A stretch of DNA of 64,000 nucleotides from Haloarcula sp. CBA1129 (GTDB lineage: Archaea > Halobacteriota > Halobacteria > Halobacteriales > Haloarculaceae), in the NCBI RefSeq assembly GCF_008729015.1, contig NZ_RKSM01000001.1, positions 930,001-994,000 on the forward strand. Direction: 5' to 3'. This document shows, piece after piece, positions 1-7,929 of this stretch. The notes under the pieces are model-generated. The model made no database searches and was not told the origin of the DNA. It saw nothing but the letters and a program-made list of their open reading frames with translations. The position numbers and the translations under genes were made by a program. Numbering within the stretch: the first letter of the stretch is position 1; each line of letters opens with the position of its first letter.

Positions 1-1330
1 TCGCCCACAATCGCTCGTAGTACTCGTCCGACATCTCGCCAGATTTGAGGACGCGCGGAGTCTGGCCGACGATCTCATCGCTGTCGTAGCCGGTGGCCCG
101 TTCGAAGGCTGGATTTACGTACGTGATGGTGCCGTCCGGATCGGTCATATAGATAGAGTGGCCGGCCGATTCAACCGCTCGCTGGAACCGACGAAGCATC
201 CGCTGGTATTCGACACGTTCGGTCATGTCTTCTTGGAACCCGATGTAGTTCGTGACCTCGCCCGTGGCGTCAGTAACCGGCGCAATCGTTACGCGGTTCC
301 AGAACTTCGTTCCATCTTTGCGGTAGTTCTGCAGTTCCACAGTCACAGGTTCTTCAGCGTCGATGGCTGCACGCATCTCGGCCACTGGGCTATGCTCGGT
401 GCTCTCACCTTGGAGAAATCGAATGTTTTGTCCGACTACATCTTCTTCCTGATAGCCGGTTAGTTCTGAGAACTTGTCATTCGCGTATACGAGCGGATTG
501 TCCGGTTGGTTGGCGTCAGCTATCGTGATGCCAATGGGCGCTTCGTCGATGGCCCGATTCGTGAGGTGCAGTTCTTTCTGTTGATTAACATCCCGAAGGA
601 TGAGAATGACTGCTGGTGCTTCGGCCCACATCACTCTGGCTGCGGTAATCTCAACTGGTTTATGTACCCCATTGGCAGCGATGAGTTTTCCGTTACAGTG
701 GTCAAGGGTCCGAGAACCGGACTGTACTGCATCAAGGAAATGACTGATAGAAGTGCCGTCGTCTGAGAGAAGCACATCCGCTATAGAGTCGTTCGACATC
801 TGACCGCGGTCGCCGCCGTAGATATCAGTTACTCCACCATCGTTGAGATACGCTATCTCATCATCTTGGACGATTCCAATACTGTCGTGTGCAGCGTTGA
901 GGTGTGTTTTGGCTCGTGCTTCTACATCGACGAGATCACACTGGTTACGGTAGTATCTGACTGCATCGGTGATGAGTGTCGCAAGGCGTTCCCACTGATT
1001 CTCGTGGCGTTCTTTGACGAGATAGTCGGTGACGCCGGCAGAAATGGCACGACTGGCGACCGCTTCGCACCCCTCACTTGTGCATAGCATAAACGGCAGT
1101 GTCGGCGCCTGTGCACGCACAACTTCAAGAAACGCGACGCTATCCGTATCTGGCAAGTCATGATCGCTGACAATGCAATCAACCTGTGTCTCGCTTCCCA
1201 ATATATCAATAGCCTCTCCGACCGAAATTGCAGATATGACCCGTATATCACCGCGGTCTGGAAGTATACGCTCACAGGCGGCGGCGAATTCCTTGTCAGC
1301 GGTAACTGCTAGGACGCGAATTACATCCAC
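1..1330 (-). CDS. Receiver-PAS sensor protein, C-terminus off the window
   Basis: The minus-strand frame is open from a GTG at 1330 (a second in-frame GTG lies at 1342) to the window edge, so the 3' end is missing. The first ~125 residues look like a response-regulator receiver domain: the phosphoacceptor region reads IVSDHDLP, followed by a LPFMLCTSEG strand. At least two PAS domains follow, the second with the photoreceptor-like motif GQNIRFLQGE and a TNYIGFQEDMT end; a third PAS begins before the edge. In haloarchaea this order is usual for cytoplasmic hybrid sensors that end in a histidine kinase or a bacterio-opsin-type HTH, but that output domain is not visible. The signal sensed is unknown. 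Confidence 0.85.
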   Translation of the reverse strand, partial: MDVIRVLAVTADKEFAAACERILPDRGDIRVISAISVGEAIDILGSETQVDCIVSDHDLPDTDSVAFLEVVRAQAPTLPFMLCTSEGCEAVASRAISAGVTDYLVKERHENQWERLATLITDAVRYYRNQCDLVDVEARAKTHLNAAHDSIGIVQDDEIAYLNDGGVTDIYGGDRGQMSNDSIADVLLSDDGTSISHFLDAVQSGSRTLDHCNGKLIAANGVHKPVEITAARVMWAEAPAVILILRDVNQQKELHLTNRAIDEAPIGITIADANQPDNPLVYANDKFSELTGYQEEDVVGQNIRFLQGESTEHSPVAEMRAAIDAEEPVTVELQNYRKDGTKFWNRVTIAPVTDATGEVTNYIGFQEDMTERVEYQRMLRRFQRAVESAGHSIYMTDPDGTITYVNPAFERATGYDSDEIVGQTPRVLKSGEMSDEYYERLWA

Positions 1331-1526
1331 GATTCTATACACTACCAAACCTCTGGCTCTCAATCAAGTTGGCTATTCTCTCTTTGGTAGCTCTGAGCGT
1401 GTCGTAGAACCTCTCTCTCGGGCTTCATTCACGGTATTTGAGTGAATTACTGGCTCAGCAAGCAAACTTACCGAGCCGTTCTCTCAAACCCCCTCCTGAA
1501 TAAAGAAACCGGATTCACTACGGCTA

Positions 1527-1787
1527 CTAATCCGGTAGTAGCCGATCCAAAACGACACTTGTCCCGTCCTCGGTCCGGGGTACTGTATTCTCCAGCAAGT
1601 GCTCATCAGTTTCGTCGACGTCGAGAATACCAGTTTCGACTATCCGGGGGCCGTCTTCTCGCTCACCGGTGAGGGTCAGGCACAGCTGACCGTCGACTTT
1701 TCCACCAGCAACCGAGATCGCCGCAACGTCATCGGGAAACGAGACGGTTGTCCAGCCGTCGGGTTTCCGGACCCGCAACTCAGTCAT
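1527..1787 (-). CDS. Hypothetical protein, 86 aa
   Basis: Small acidic protein beginning MTELRVRKPD and ending DRLLPD. The ATG at 1787 is preferred over the upstream start at 1808 because it gives a typical soluble N-terminus. The sequence alternates short beta-like stretches (WTTVSFPDD, ISVAGGKVDGQLCL, PRIVETGILDV), suggesting a small all-beta fold. It is divergent from the small gene at 1873, with about 85 bases between. No family recognised. Confidence 0.6.
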   Translation of the reverse strand: MTELRVRKPDGWTTVSFPDDVAAISVAGGKVDGQLCLTLTGEREDGPRIVETGILDVDETDEHLLENTVPRTEDGTSVVLDRLLPD

Positions 1788-1872
1788 TAGTTCTTCTCCT
1801 CTCCGCAAACAGCATCAACGCTCCGTCTGGGTCAAGCAGAATTTTCTGGCTCCCTTGTGGCCGGAGGACATC

Positions 1873-2112
1873 ATGAGTGACACAGAGCCGCCTTCGTTCG
1901 AGGAGTATGACTTCGACCACGGTGACCGCGTTCGCGTCGACTGGACGGACGGACAGGGTCCGCTTGACGAGGTTGTGGGCACTGTCTCAGGAATCTCGCG
2001 CAGCGCCGGCGACGTGATCGTCGCTGTCGAGGCCGACGACGATCAGTATCCGGACAACTCGTTCTACTACGGAACTCACGACGCCGCTCCCGAGTGGGTC
2101 GAACTGCTGTAG
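1873..2112 (+). CDS. Hypothetical acidic protein, 79 aa
   Basis: Starts MSDTEPPSFE at 1873 behind a GGAGG purine stretch at 1863. It is highly acidic, with an SH3-like run of beta residues: HGDRVRVDW, DEVVGTVSGI, DVIVAVEADDD. That pattern resembles small KOW/SH3-like beta barrels, but this is inference only. It ends WVELL. It is the only plus-strand gene between the sensor and the Fic gene. Confidence 0.65.
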   Translation: MSDTEPPSFEEYDFDHGDRVRVDWTDGQGPLDEVVGTVSGISRSAGDVIVAVEADDDQYPDNSFYYGTHDAAPEWVELL

Positions 2113-2237
2113 TAATGCTAGTCTGCCAGCAGGGGCACTCGCCCGTATTTTGTGGGCCTCTGGCAGGTGAGAGCGTCTTGACCACCAATCAGACAAGCAC
2201 CCAATCCAGGCCAAGTTAGTTCGTTTAGGTACTGCTC

Positions 2238-3401
2238 TCACTCCAAGGGCTGATCGAGGATGTCGAAGATGTCGATAGCCTTGAACTCCTGATACCGCTC
2301 TTTCCCCGTTGTTTCGGCCAAGACGTCCTGTGCCTCAAGTTCTCGGATTGCGTTCCGTGCTGTCTGTGGGGTCACATCCAGTAGCTCGGCGACGTCGTTT
2401 GTGGTCAGGTATGGCTGTTTGAACAGGCGCATCGCCAACCGGTCGGCGGCTGTTTTTTCATGTCCATAGGTTCGCTCGTACTCTCGGCGAAGATTCCGAA
2501 GGTCGTTTGTTCGTGTGACTGCCTCGGCAGCTTGCGAGCGAATCCCCTCAACGAAGAACTCTAGCCAGGGCTCCCAGGCACCCGTTTCGCTGACTGTTCG
2601 CATCCGGTCGGCATACTCGATCTTGTTGCGGTTGAAATACGCGCTCGGATACAGATATGGTTGTGTGAGGTAGCCGTTCTGGAGCAGCTGCAACGTGATG
2701 AGGATACGCCCCAGTCGGCCGTTCCCATCCTCGAAGGGATGAATTGTCTCGAACTGATAATGGACAAGCCCAAGCTGGACAAGGTCGTGGTACTCGCTGG
2801 TCGTGTTGCAGTACTCAATTAGATTCGTCATCAGCTCTGGAATCCGGTCCGGTGCTGGTGGGACAAATGGCTCCTGGAACGACGAGGCTGCTGGGAGATT
2901 GATCGGCTTCGCACGGAACTCCCCAGGGAACTCACAGTGGCCGCGCACGTCCGCCATCAGTAACTTGTGCAGGTCCTGTAACAGTCCAAGTGTGATCTGG
3001 TCGCCCTCGGAAAGCCGCGTCGCGCCTTCAGTGATTGTCCGCTCGTAATTGAGTGCTTCTTGGACATCCTTCCGAGTGGTTCCGCTATCAGCGAGTTCTT
3101 GGGAGCGGAATACGTCCACGATATCGATATCTGCACCCTCAAGCACGACCGATTCGACAGCTTCGCGACGGACCATCGTCGTGTACAGTAGCGGATTGGC
3201 TTCTGTTTCGTCGCCGATCCCTTCTAGCCGCCCGAGCTGATAGATTGCGTCCTGCAGCAACTGCTGGAGGTCGGCATCGAATTCGAGGTCATGTGCCGGT
3301 GGCAATGGATCTGGAAGATAGTACGGCCGGCGACCGAAGGGAACATACTCCCCAGGCGCTTCATCCGGAAGGCTGGTACCTACCATTTTGCTTGCAGTCA
3401 T
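2238..3401 (-). CDS. fic: Fic-family AMPylase with C-terminal winged helix
   Basis: A 387-residue protein. Fic enzymes transfer AMP (or other nucleotide parts) from NTPs to protein hydroxyls. The catalytic loop HPFEDGNGR is at residues 221-229 with all signature residues present. Residues 84-89 read SVVLEG, which fits the inhibitory motif [S/T]xxxE[G/N] of self-inhibited (class II) Fic proteins, so the enzyme is probably held off by its own N-terminal helix. Residues ~330-385 form a winged-helix module (YLTTNDVAELLDVTPQTARNAI begins it), suggesting DNA binding or autoregulation. The ATG at 3401 is chosen over the distal start at 3467 because an AT-rich promoter-like tract (3418-3440) lies between them. 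No separate antitoxin gene is adjacent. Confidence 0.92.
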   Translation of the reverse strand: MTASKMVGTSLPDEAPGEYVPFGRRPYYLPDPLPPAHDLEFDADLQQLLQDAIYQLGRLEGIGDETEANPLLYTTMVRREAVESVVLEGADIDIVDVFRSQELADSGTTRKDVQEALNYERTITEGATRLSEGDQITLGLLQDLHKLLMADVRGHCEFPGEFRAKPINLPAASSFQEPFVPPAPDRIPELMTNLIEYCNTTSEYHDLVQLGLVHYQFETIHPFEDGNGRLGRILITLQLLQNGYLTQPYLYPSAYFNRNKIEYADRMRTVSETGAWEPWLEFFVEGIRSQAAEAVTRTNDLRNLRREYERTYGHEKTAADRLAMRLFKQPYLTTNDVAELLDVTPQTARNAIRELEAQDVLAETTGKERYQEFKAIDIFDILDQPLE

Positions 3402-3750
3402 CGTAGTCGGTCTAAGGAAAAATACCTGCGGTATATTTTGGTTAGCGCGCTGGATGTCCGATACCACTATATATGCGGAAAACTGGACACCGTTGCTAAC
3501 CCAAATCAGAGATACGAGCTACAGGCAGGTCTTGTGACTGGGGTTGGCGTCACGCCTGTTGTGACCCGGTGAATTGTGCCGGTCGCTCCGTTCGTGTTAC
3601 GACCACTCACTACTCTCCTGTCAGAATGGGATCGCTCCCGGTTGCTGCAGCTAGCAAACAGCAGCGTCGGCGGCGGCATGGCACGTACCACCGCGTCCAG
3701 CAGCGTTGGTTCAGTGTCGGTTCGCGTCTTATTCGGCGTGTGTCACAGGG
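3402..3750. other. Gene-free stretch with promoter tract and inverted repeat
   Basis: No convincing gene. On the minus strand the tract at 3418-3440 is AT-rich with a TATA-like core and probably drives the Fic gene. At 3549-3565 GTCAC and GTGAC flank a 7-base loop. Its GTCACGCC/CAACAGG words recur in the palindrome at the end of the next gene (3768-3797). Confidence 0.5.
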
Positions 3751-4632
3751 TTAGGGCGTGGACTCCACCACAACGGGTGTGACGCCACCTGTTGTGGCTT
3801 TGTGATCGCTGCTCTCTAAGAGATCGAGGCCGATGTAGCGCTTGTCCAGCAGTCCTTCAGCGACCTTCATATCCATCGCAAGAATTTCTGTTTTCGTCTG
3901 GTCTCGTCCGACCTGTCGCGTCGTCTCGACGATGTCATCGCTGCCGATCTCGACGAGTGTCTCCCAGACCCGCTTGATCGTTTGGCGATGGGGCTCTTTC
4001 CCGAGTTCGGCAGTCAAAGCCGTTTGCAGATCGGCTCTGGTCATGAAGATACCACTGCCGTCCGTTCGTGTCGTGGCAAACTCCGGCCAGCGTTTGGCGA
4101 CGGCAATGGCCCGATAGGTGTTCTGTCGGTTCGAACGCTCAACGAACATCGTCTTGACTTTCGACTGCCGACAGTTCGCGAAGAAATCCAGCGGCGAACT
4201 GCTGGGTTCGATGCCTTCGGGCAGCTGCTCGGCGTCCTCCTGCTGGTCGGTGTCGGCTTCGAGTTGCTGGGCTTTGGCGATGGCACTCTTTGCGACATCG
4301 TGGGTGGTCTCCTGCTGGGCTTCGACGTCGTCGAGTCGGCTCTCATTTTCGGCGGCGTTACCGACGGCTGTCGTCGCAACGTCGTGGGTCTGTGCAACGT
4401 CGTCCTCTAGTTCGGTGACGAGCTCTTGGAGGTCGTCAATAGTCGCGACCAACGTCTCAAGAACACTCGAAACCGGGGGTGAGACTTCGCCATTGAGGTT
4501 GTTGATGAGCGCTTGGAGTTCGTCGGTATCAGTGCCATCCTGTTCGATGTCGATGTCGAGGTGGTCGGCGAGGGCTTTGTCGGTGGCTGTGTCGTCGGTG
4601 CCGTCGTTGTTGGGGCTTGTTTGTCGTGGCAT
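3751..4632 (-). CDS. Coiled-coil protein with C-terminal winged-helix-like region
   Basis: 293 residues from ATG 4632 (MPRQTSPNND). The first ~35 residues are Asp/Thr-rich and disordered. Residues ~50-135 have heptad-like helices (LQELVTELEDDVAQ, ENESRLDDVEAQQ, AIAKAQQLEADT), a long coiled coil. Residues ~150-270 are globular, with an RWPEFATTRTDGSG strand and a helical unit (RADLQTALTAELGK) that looks like a winged helix. The C-terminus GGVTPVVVESTP is encoded by the palindrome at 3768-3797. This architecture is seen for haloarchaeal plasmid or island proteins of unknown role. DNA binding is inferred, not shown. Confidence 0.75.
   Translation of the reverse strand: MPRQTSPNNDGTDDTATDKALADHLDIDIEQDGTDTDELQALINNLNGEVSPPVSSVLETLVATIDDLQELVTELEDDVAQTHDVATTAVGNAAENESRLDDVEAQQETTHDVAKSAIAKAQQLEADTDQQEDAEQLPEGIEPSSSPLDFFANCRQSKVKTMFVERSNRQNTYRAIAVAKRWPEFATTRTDGSGIFMTRADLQTALTAELGKEPHRQTIKRVWETLVEIGSDDIVETTRQVGRDQTKTEILAMDMKVAEGLLDKRYIGLDLLESSDHKATTGGVTPVVVESTP
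3768..3797. repeat. 30-base imperfect palindrome at a gene's 3' end
   Basis: CCACAAC and GTTGTGG form the outer arms. Arms extend to 12 bases with one mismatch around a 6-base centre (GTGTGACG-like). It lies inside the last codons of the 293-residue gene and encodes its GGVTPVVVE tail. A related element (GTCACGCCTGTTGTGAC) lies 200 bases downstream at 3549-3565. It could be a protein-binding site or an RNA hairpin ending the transcript. Confidence 0.6.
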
Positions 4633-4818
4633 CGTGACCACAGGACCCGTGCTCGGAATCGAACCGAGCAGTGCTGACCACAGCACGGGCTATCGAGGTG
4701 TCGACTGACGCTGGACCGCTGACTGGGACCGGTATCTGGTAGCAACTGCAGTGACGCTTGAGCGCCTGCCAGTTTCAGCGCCGGCCAGGAGCGACGCTGG
4801 TGGGCATCCCGTAGCGGG

Positions 4819-4953
4819 TCACCTCTCGATCACCGCTGGACGCTTGCTACCGATGTCGTGGGTGTAGTTACCGATCATGTCGCGGAGCCACCGCTCATCA
4901 GGCTGTGCGGGCGCTGTGTGGCGCTCAGTCGTGGCCGTGGTGTCGCGGGCCAT
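4819..4953 (-). CDS. Small protein, 44 aa, coupled to upstream gene
   Basis: The ATG at 4953 directly follows the TAG of the 99-residue gene (4954-4956), so the two are translationally coupled. It begins MARDTTATTE, has a helical, amphipathic middle (DERWLRDMIGNY) and ends AVIER followed by TGA. No family recognised. The zero-base spacing and normal codon use make it a real gene more likely than a chance frame. Confidence 0.6.
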   Translation of the reverse strand: MARDTTATTERHTAPAQPDERWLRDMIGNYTHDIGSKRPAVIER

Positions 4954-5253
4954 CTACTGCTTCCCTCCCGCCAACGGCCTAGGAGAGGTGCTGTCGCGTT
5001 CGACTCGCGCATAGTCTGTCGTCGAGACTGTGAATGACATGGACTCGTCAGCGGACTCGACGGCGGTGACGAGTTCCCGGCGGGTGGCTGTGTCCGGCTC
5101 GGACGCTCGCAGTCGGTGGATTGTCTCGGTCGACAGGTCGGCAAGCAAGACGCCTGTGACCTGCTCGGCGTCGACAGCACAGACCAGCAGGGAGGGATCG
5201 CTGTCGGTGGTCGTGATAGCGACGATCTCGCCGACAGTCGGCTGGGACCTCAC
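4954..5253 (-). CDS. Hypothetical protein, 99 aa, first gene of a two-gene unit
   Basis: Starts at GTG 5253 with a strong GGAGGT Shine-Dalgarno eight bases upstream. It begins MRSQPTVGEIVAI. Beta strands (LLVCAVDAEQVTGVLLADL) are followed by a helix (TETIHRLRASEPDTATRREL) and a strand-like C-terminal region (SMSFTVSTTDYARV). A 20-base palindrome (5321-5340) lies in its promoter region. Together with the 44-residue gene this resembles small regulated two-gene units such as toxin-antitoxin pairs, but no known family was recognised. Confidence 0.7.
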   Translation of the reverse strand: MRSQPTVGEIVAITTTDSDPSLLVCAVDAEQVTGVLLADLSTETIHRLRASEPDTATRRELVTAVESADESMSFTVSTTDYARVERDSTSPRPLAGGKQ

Positions 5254-5320
5254 CGGCCCACCTCCCAGTGGCAGGGGTGTGACCGAGCAGCAGTCGAAGA
5301 ATCGCCATACTGCAGTCGGA

Positions 5321-5340
5321 TATCACAAACGTTTTTGATA
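5321..5340. promoter_or_regulatory. 20-base near-perfect palindrome, probable operator
   Basis: TATCACAAACGTTTTTGATA is symmetric except for one position pair, with core AAACGTTT. It lies 68-87 bases upstream of the GTG of the 99-residue gene, overlapping where its promoter should be. A dimeric repressor site is the simplest reading. Confidence 0.5.
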
Positions 5341-6136
5341 CCAACTGAATACCAATCGGTTAGGTTCTGCTCCACGCTCCATGTTCCCTTGGTAGTCAGT
5401 TGTCCGATCGAATGTGTTGGGTGCAGGACCTGTCGTCGGCAACGGCGACGTTGGGTGGTGCGAGGCACGCCGATTTCCCCCGGCTGCCCACCATTCTGCT
5501 GCTCGGAATTCAGGAGCGGTGCAACTATGCCTGTCTCTTGAAGCTGGTGATTCAGTGGGTTGTGATACGTCGGCAAACCGACAGACAGCGGGGAGATATG
5601 GCAAGCGTTTTGACGGCCACTCGAATCAGGACTACATGGGTTCCGTGCCCTGTCCACCCCCACTGGATTCACCCATCCTACCAACTGTGTCGGGGCTGGA
5701 ACCTGTCGTCGGCGCCGACGATATCGGATGATGCGTTGCATCCCAGAACCCCCACCCCCAAGCAACCCATCATTCCGCTGATAGACACGGCGGAGCCATG
5801 GAGTCTCATTGTGTGTACAGTCCTGTAAGTCGCTGGAAGCACCGGTACTGCAGCGAGGGCAGCTCTTATCATGGGCTCGGTGGGGCGCGGTACCAGATGT
5901 CGAAGCCCCACAAAGGCTATGTGTGAAGCGTCTATCATATTCGACTGGGTTCTGGTCCCCGCTTTGAGCTCCCCTGATTGCTGGTCGTCTGACTGGGTTT
6001 CTCGGGTCCGGAACCCAGCCGTGCCTCTGACATTGTCGACTGGTGGGCGCTACTTCCCATTGTGGCCCACCACTTTCCCTCCAAACGACCGGGCAAGATT
6101 GTATCGTCCTCCTCCGATTGTGTCGTATCGTCGCCG
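5341..6136. other. About 800 bases without a supportable gene
   Basis: Long open frames exist on both strands, but they encode Arg/Cys/Pro-rich, basic sequence unlike the acidic proteins of this genome. I see no start signals or family resemblance. A short word (ACCTGTCGTCGGC) occurs twice, near 5428 and 5701. It may be decayed sequence. Confidence 0.4.
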
Positions 6137-6454
6137 TCATCGCTGTGACTCTCCGGCGCCGGGCCGAGGCTGGTCACACAGACTAGCGATCGTGTCGGCG
6201 TGATACTGGAGGAGTTGTGTGCCAGCATCAGTCAGCGTATACTCGTTGGTGCGGGCGTCGAGTTCTTCTCGGTTGACGAGGTTCTGGTCGGCGAGTTGTG
6301 TGAGATTCTGGTAGAGGCGGCTGTGGTTGATCGGGTTGGCGTAGCGCTCGTCGAGATAGTCTTTGAGTGCGAAGCCGTAGGGTTTGTCGTCGACGGCGGC
6401 GATGGCTTCGAGCAGATCGCGCTGGAAGCCCGTGAGGTCGTGGTAGGTCGTCAT
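6137..6454 (-). CDS. PadR-like winged-helix regulator, 105 aa
   Basis: Begins MTTYHDLTGFQRDLLEAI, the characteristic opening of haloarchaeal PadR-family proteins, then GFALKDYLDERY, a recognition helix around INHSRLYQNLTQLADQ and a wing ending NEYTLTDAGTQLL. The tail (PRPGAGESQR) is disordered. Likely a dimeric DNA-binding repressor. Four TGAACGGAA repeats lie 69-207 bases upstream of its start, so it may bind them; that is inference. Confidence 0.85.
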   Translation of the reverse strand: MTTYHDLTGFQRDLLEAIAAVDDKPYGFALKDYLDERYANPINHSRLYQNLTQLADQNLVNREELDARTNEYTLTDAGTQLLQYHADTIASLCDQPRPGAGESQR

Positions 6455-6522
6455 CGGTGGCCTCCCTGCGTGTGTATCTGGCTGGGACTGGGACCAGACA
6501 TGGCAAGAGTCTGGGGCGCGCG

Positions 6523-6661
6523 TGAACGGAAGTCGATTTTTGGCGGTCGATTCTCGTCTGTGGCCCGCTGGAGCGTATTCGTGGGCCGCTCAGGCGATGA
6601 ACGGAAAATCATCGGAAGTGAACGGAAGTGCCGCCGTCTGGCGGTTTCCGAATGAACGGAA
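6523..6661. repeat. Four direct TGAACGGAA repeats (iteron-like)
   Basis: TGAACGGAA occurs at 6523, 6598, 6619 and 6653, all in the same orientation, with a weaker TGAACGGTG at 6831. Spacings are 75, 21 and 34 bases, so they are not a simple microsatellite. They lie between the PadR-like gene and the wHTH gene at 6873. Candidates are binding sites for either regulator, or replication iterons. Confidence 0.6.
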
Positions 6662-6872
6662 ATCGAGGCTGGCGAGCGATGCGACTCTTCGTGGGTGGGC
6701 TTGCGGGTTGTCATGGGGTCGACGGGACGTCAGTGTGTGCGATTAGGCGTCGCCTATTTTGCCCTATTGACTCGCCATGACTTATTAGTTCCGCACGTGC
6801 CGAAGAATTTGCACCAATAGAGAAACTGAATGAACGGTGATATTTTCTCAGGTCGTCTCAAATACAGAGCTA

Positions 6873-7103
6873 ATGGGTCGCCGGAAACGAGTTGAAGACG
6901 ATGAAATACTACAGGCTATAGCTGTCTCTCCAGACCCTATAGTTACCGCGTCGGAACTCTCCGAACATATGGATTACACCGATGATGGCGTACGAAACCG
7001 ATTAGACGATCTCGAAGAGCAAGGCTTGGTGATGAGTCGAGATGTCGGTTCTAGAGCGAAGGTTTGGTGGATCACGACTCAGGGGCGGCAGAAGCTTCGA
7101 TAG
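6873..7103 (+). CDS. Small winged-helix regulator, 76 aa
   Basis: Starts MGRRKRVEDDEILQAI at 6873. Residues ~10-65 are a classical winged helix: DEILQAIAVSPDPIVTASELSEHM, a recognition helix DDGVRNRLDDLEEQG and a wing SRDVGSRAKVWWIT. It is paralogous to the gene on the other strand (7072-7308), sharing the xRRxxxxDDEIL opening, the LxxLEExGxVxSRxVGxR core and the VWW wing. Its last 32 bases overlap that gene's 3' end. Probably a DNA-binding regulator; the target is unknown. Confidence 0.8.
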   Translation: MGRRKRVEDDEILQAIAVSPDPIVTASELSEHMDYTDDGVRNRLDDLEEQGLVMSRDVGSRAKVWWITTQGRQKLR

Positions 7104-7308
7104 AGGCCTTCCACCAGACTACTGAGCGGGCACCGACTTGCCTAGAAACAACTCTCTCCTCTTTTTCTAATTCTTTGAGACGCCGGCGTAAACCATCCTG
7201 ACCAATGGGTAGCTCCTGTGCCATCTCAGGTACTGTTCGAACTGGTGCATCAACTATATCGAACCTGTCGAGAATTTCGTCATCAGTTACGCTCACTCTT
7301 CGTGCCAT
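7072..7308 (-). CDS. Small winged-helix regulator, 78 aa, convergent paralog
   Basis: Starts MARRVSVTDDEILDRF at 7308. It has the same winged-helix plan as the gene at 6873: a helix PVRTVPEMAQELPIG, a recognition helix QDGLRRRLKELEKEERV and a wing SRQVGARSVVWW. The two genes face each other and overlap by 32 bases (7072-7103), so each transcript is antisense to the other's end. AT-rich promoter sequence with two GATTAAT words lies upstream (7345-7375). Confidence 0.8.
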   Translation of the reverse strand: MARRVSVTDDEILDRFDIVDAPVRTVPEMAQELPIGQDGLRRRLKELEKEERVVSRQVGARSVVWWKASIEASAAPES

Positions 7309-7456
7309 CGTATGATGTGTTTCATCTCTTTGTGCCGAAAAACTTTTGATTAATCGCCTCGTGCTGATTAATACGGAATACACGCGCCGCTGGTCGATTT
7401 CTCACGAAATCGCCCCGGTGATGGCACACCGAGGCGCGTGGTTCCACTCAGAACCA

Positions 7457-7753
7457 ATGGCAACTACGCAATCCAATCCACAAGAACGTACCGCCCGCGA
7501 ACTACTGACCCAAAGCCGGCCGCTCTTCCTTGGCGTCGACGGCGAGGGTGCAGCGCATTACTGGGACAGCTACGAGTTCGCCGTCGCTGTTGTTTCGGCT
7601 GATGGCGATGCAGAGACGGTCGAGCTGGCGGCGACGCCCTTTGGGACGCTTTCTGACTGGTGCGAGTACACGCGCTCGGAGCGTGGCTGGGACATCGGCC
7701 CGCACGTCGGTGGGTCGCTGGTTGGGGATCTTGTTCGGGCGGTGGAAGCATGA
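7457..7753 (+). CDS. Repeat-borne protein A, copy 1 (intact), 98 aa
   Basis: The only copy of gene A with its own ATG (MATTQSNPQERTARELL). The conserved core reads LFLGVDGEGAAHYWDSYEF, then an acidic strand region, then SDWCEYTRSERGWDIGPHV and GDLVRAVEA. It overlaps gene B by ATGA (7750-7753), so they are co-translated. The other six copies lack this N-terminus because their repeat begins inside the frame. Acidic, soluble, no family recognised. The tight coupling with the small basic protein B recalls a toxin-antitoxin or subunit pair, which is inference. Confidence 0.8.
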   Translation: MATTQSNPQERTARELLTQSRPLFLGVDGEGAAHYWDSYEFAVAVVSADGDAETVELAATPFGTLSDWCEYTRSERGWDIGPHVGGSLVGDLVRAVEA

Positions 7754-7929
7754 GCGAGACCGTCGCCGACGCGAACGGCTTCGTGTACGAGCCCGTCCGT
7801 GGCTCAAAGCGGAAGATCGAGTTTGAACCACGGTCGGACGGTCGCCTCGAGCGTATCGAGGCCGTCTGGAACGGGTGTCAGTGGCGAGTGACTGGGCGGG
7901 AAGTTGTGACGACGGTTCGGCGGATTTGA
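7750..7929 (+). CDS. Repeat-borne protein B, copy 1, 59 aa
   Basis: Begins MSETVADANGFVYEPVRG and ends VTTVRRI. It is basic, with a beta-rich middle (KIEFEPRSDG, RIEAVWNGCQWRVTGREV). It overlaps gene A by four bases. B is the best conserved part of the seven-copy repeat: five of seven copies (1, 2, 4, 5, 6) keep it open at 59-60 residues, more than keep A, suggesting selection on B. Function unknown. Confidence 0.8.
   Translation: MSETVADANGFVYEPVRGSKRKIEFEPRSDGRLERIEAVWNGCQWRVTGREVVTTVRRI

Noticed and set aside
5250-6140. A 296-codon open frame on the minus strand
   Set aside because: Composition is basic and rich in Arg, Cys, Pro and His, unlike the acidic proteins here. It has no start signal or motif and overlaps the start of better-supported genes.
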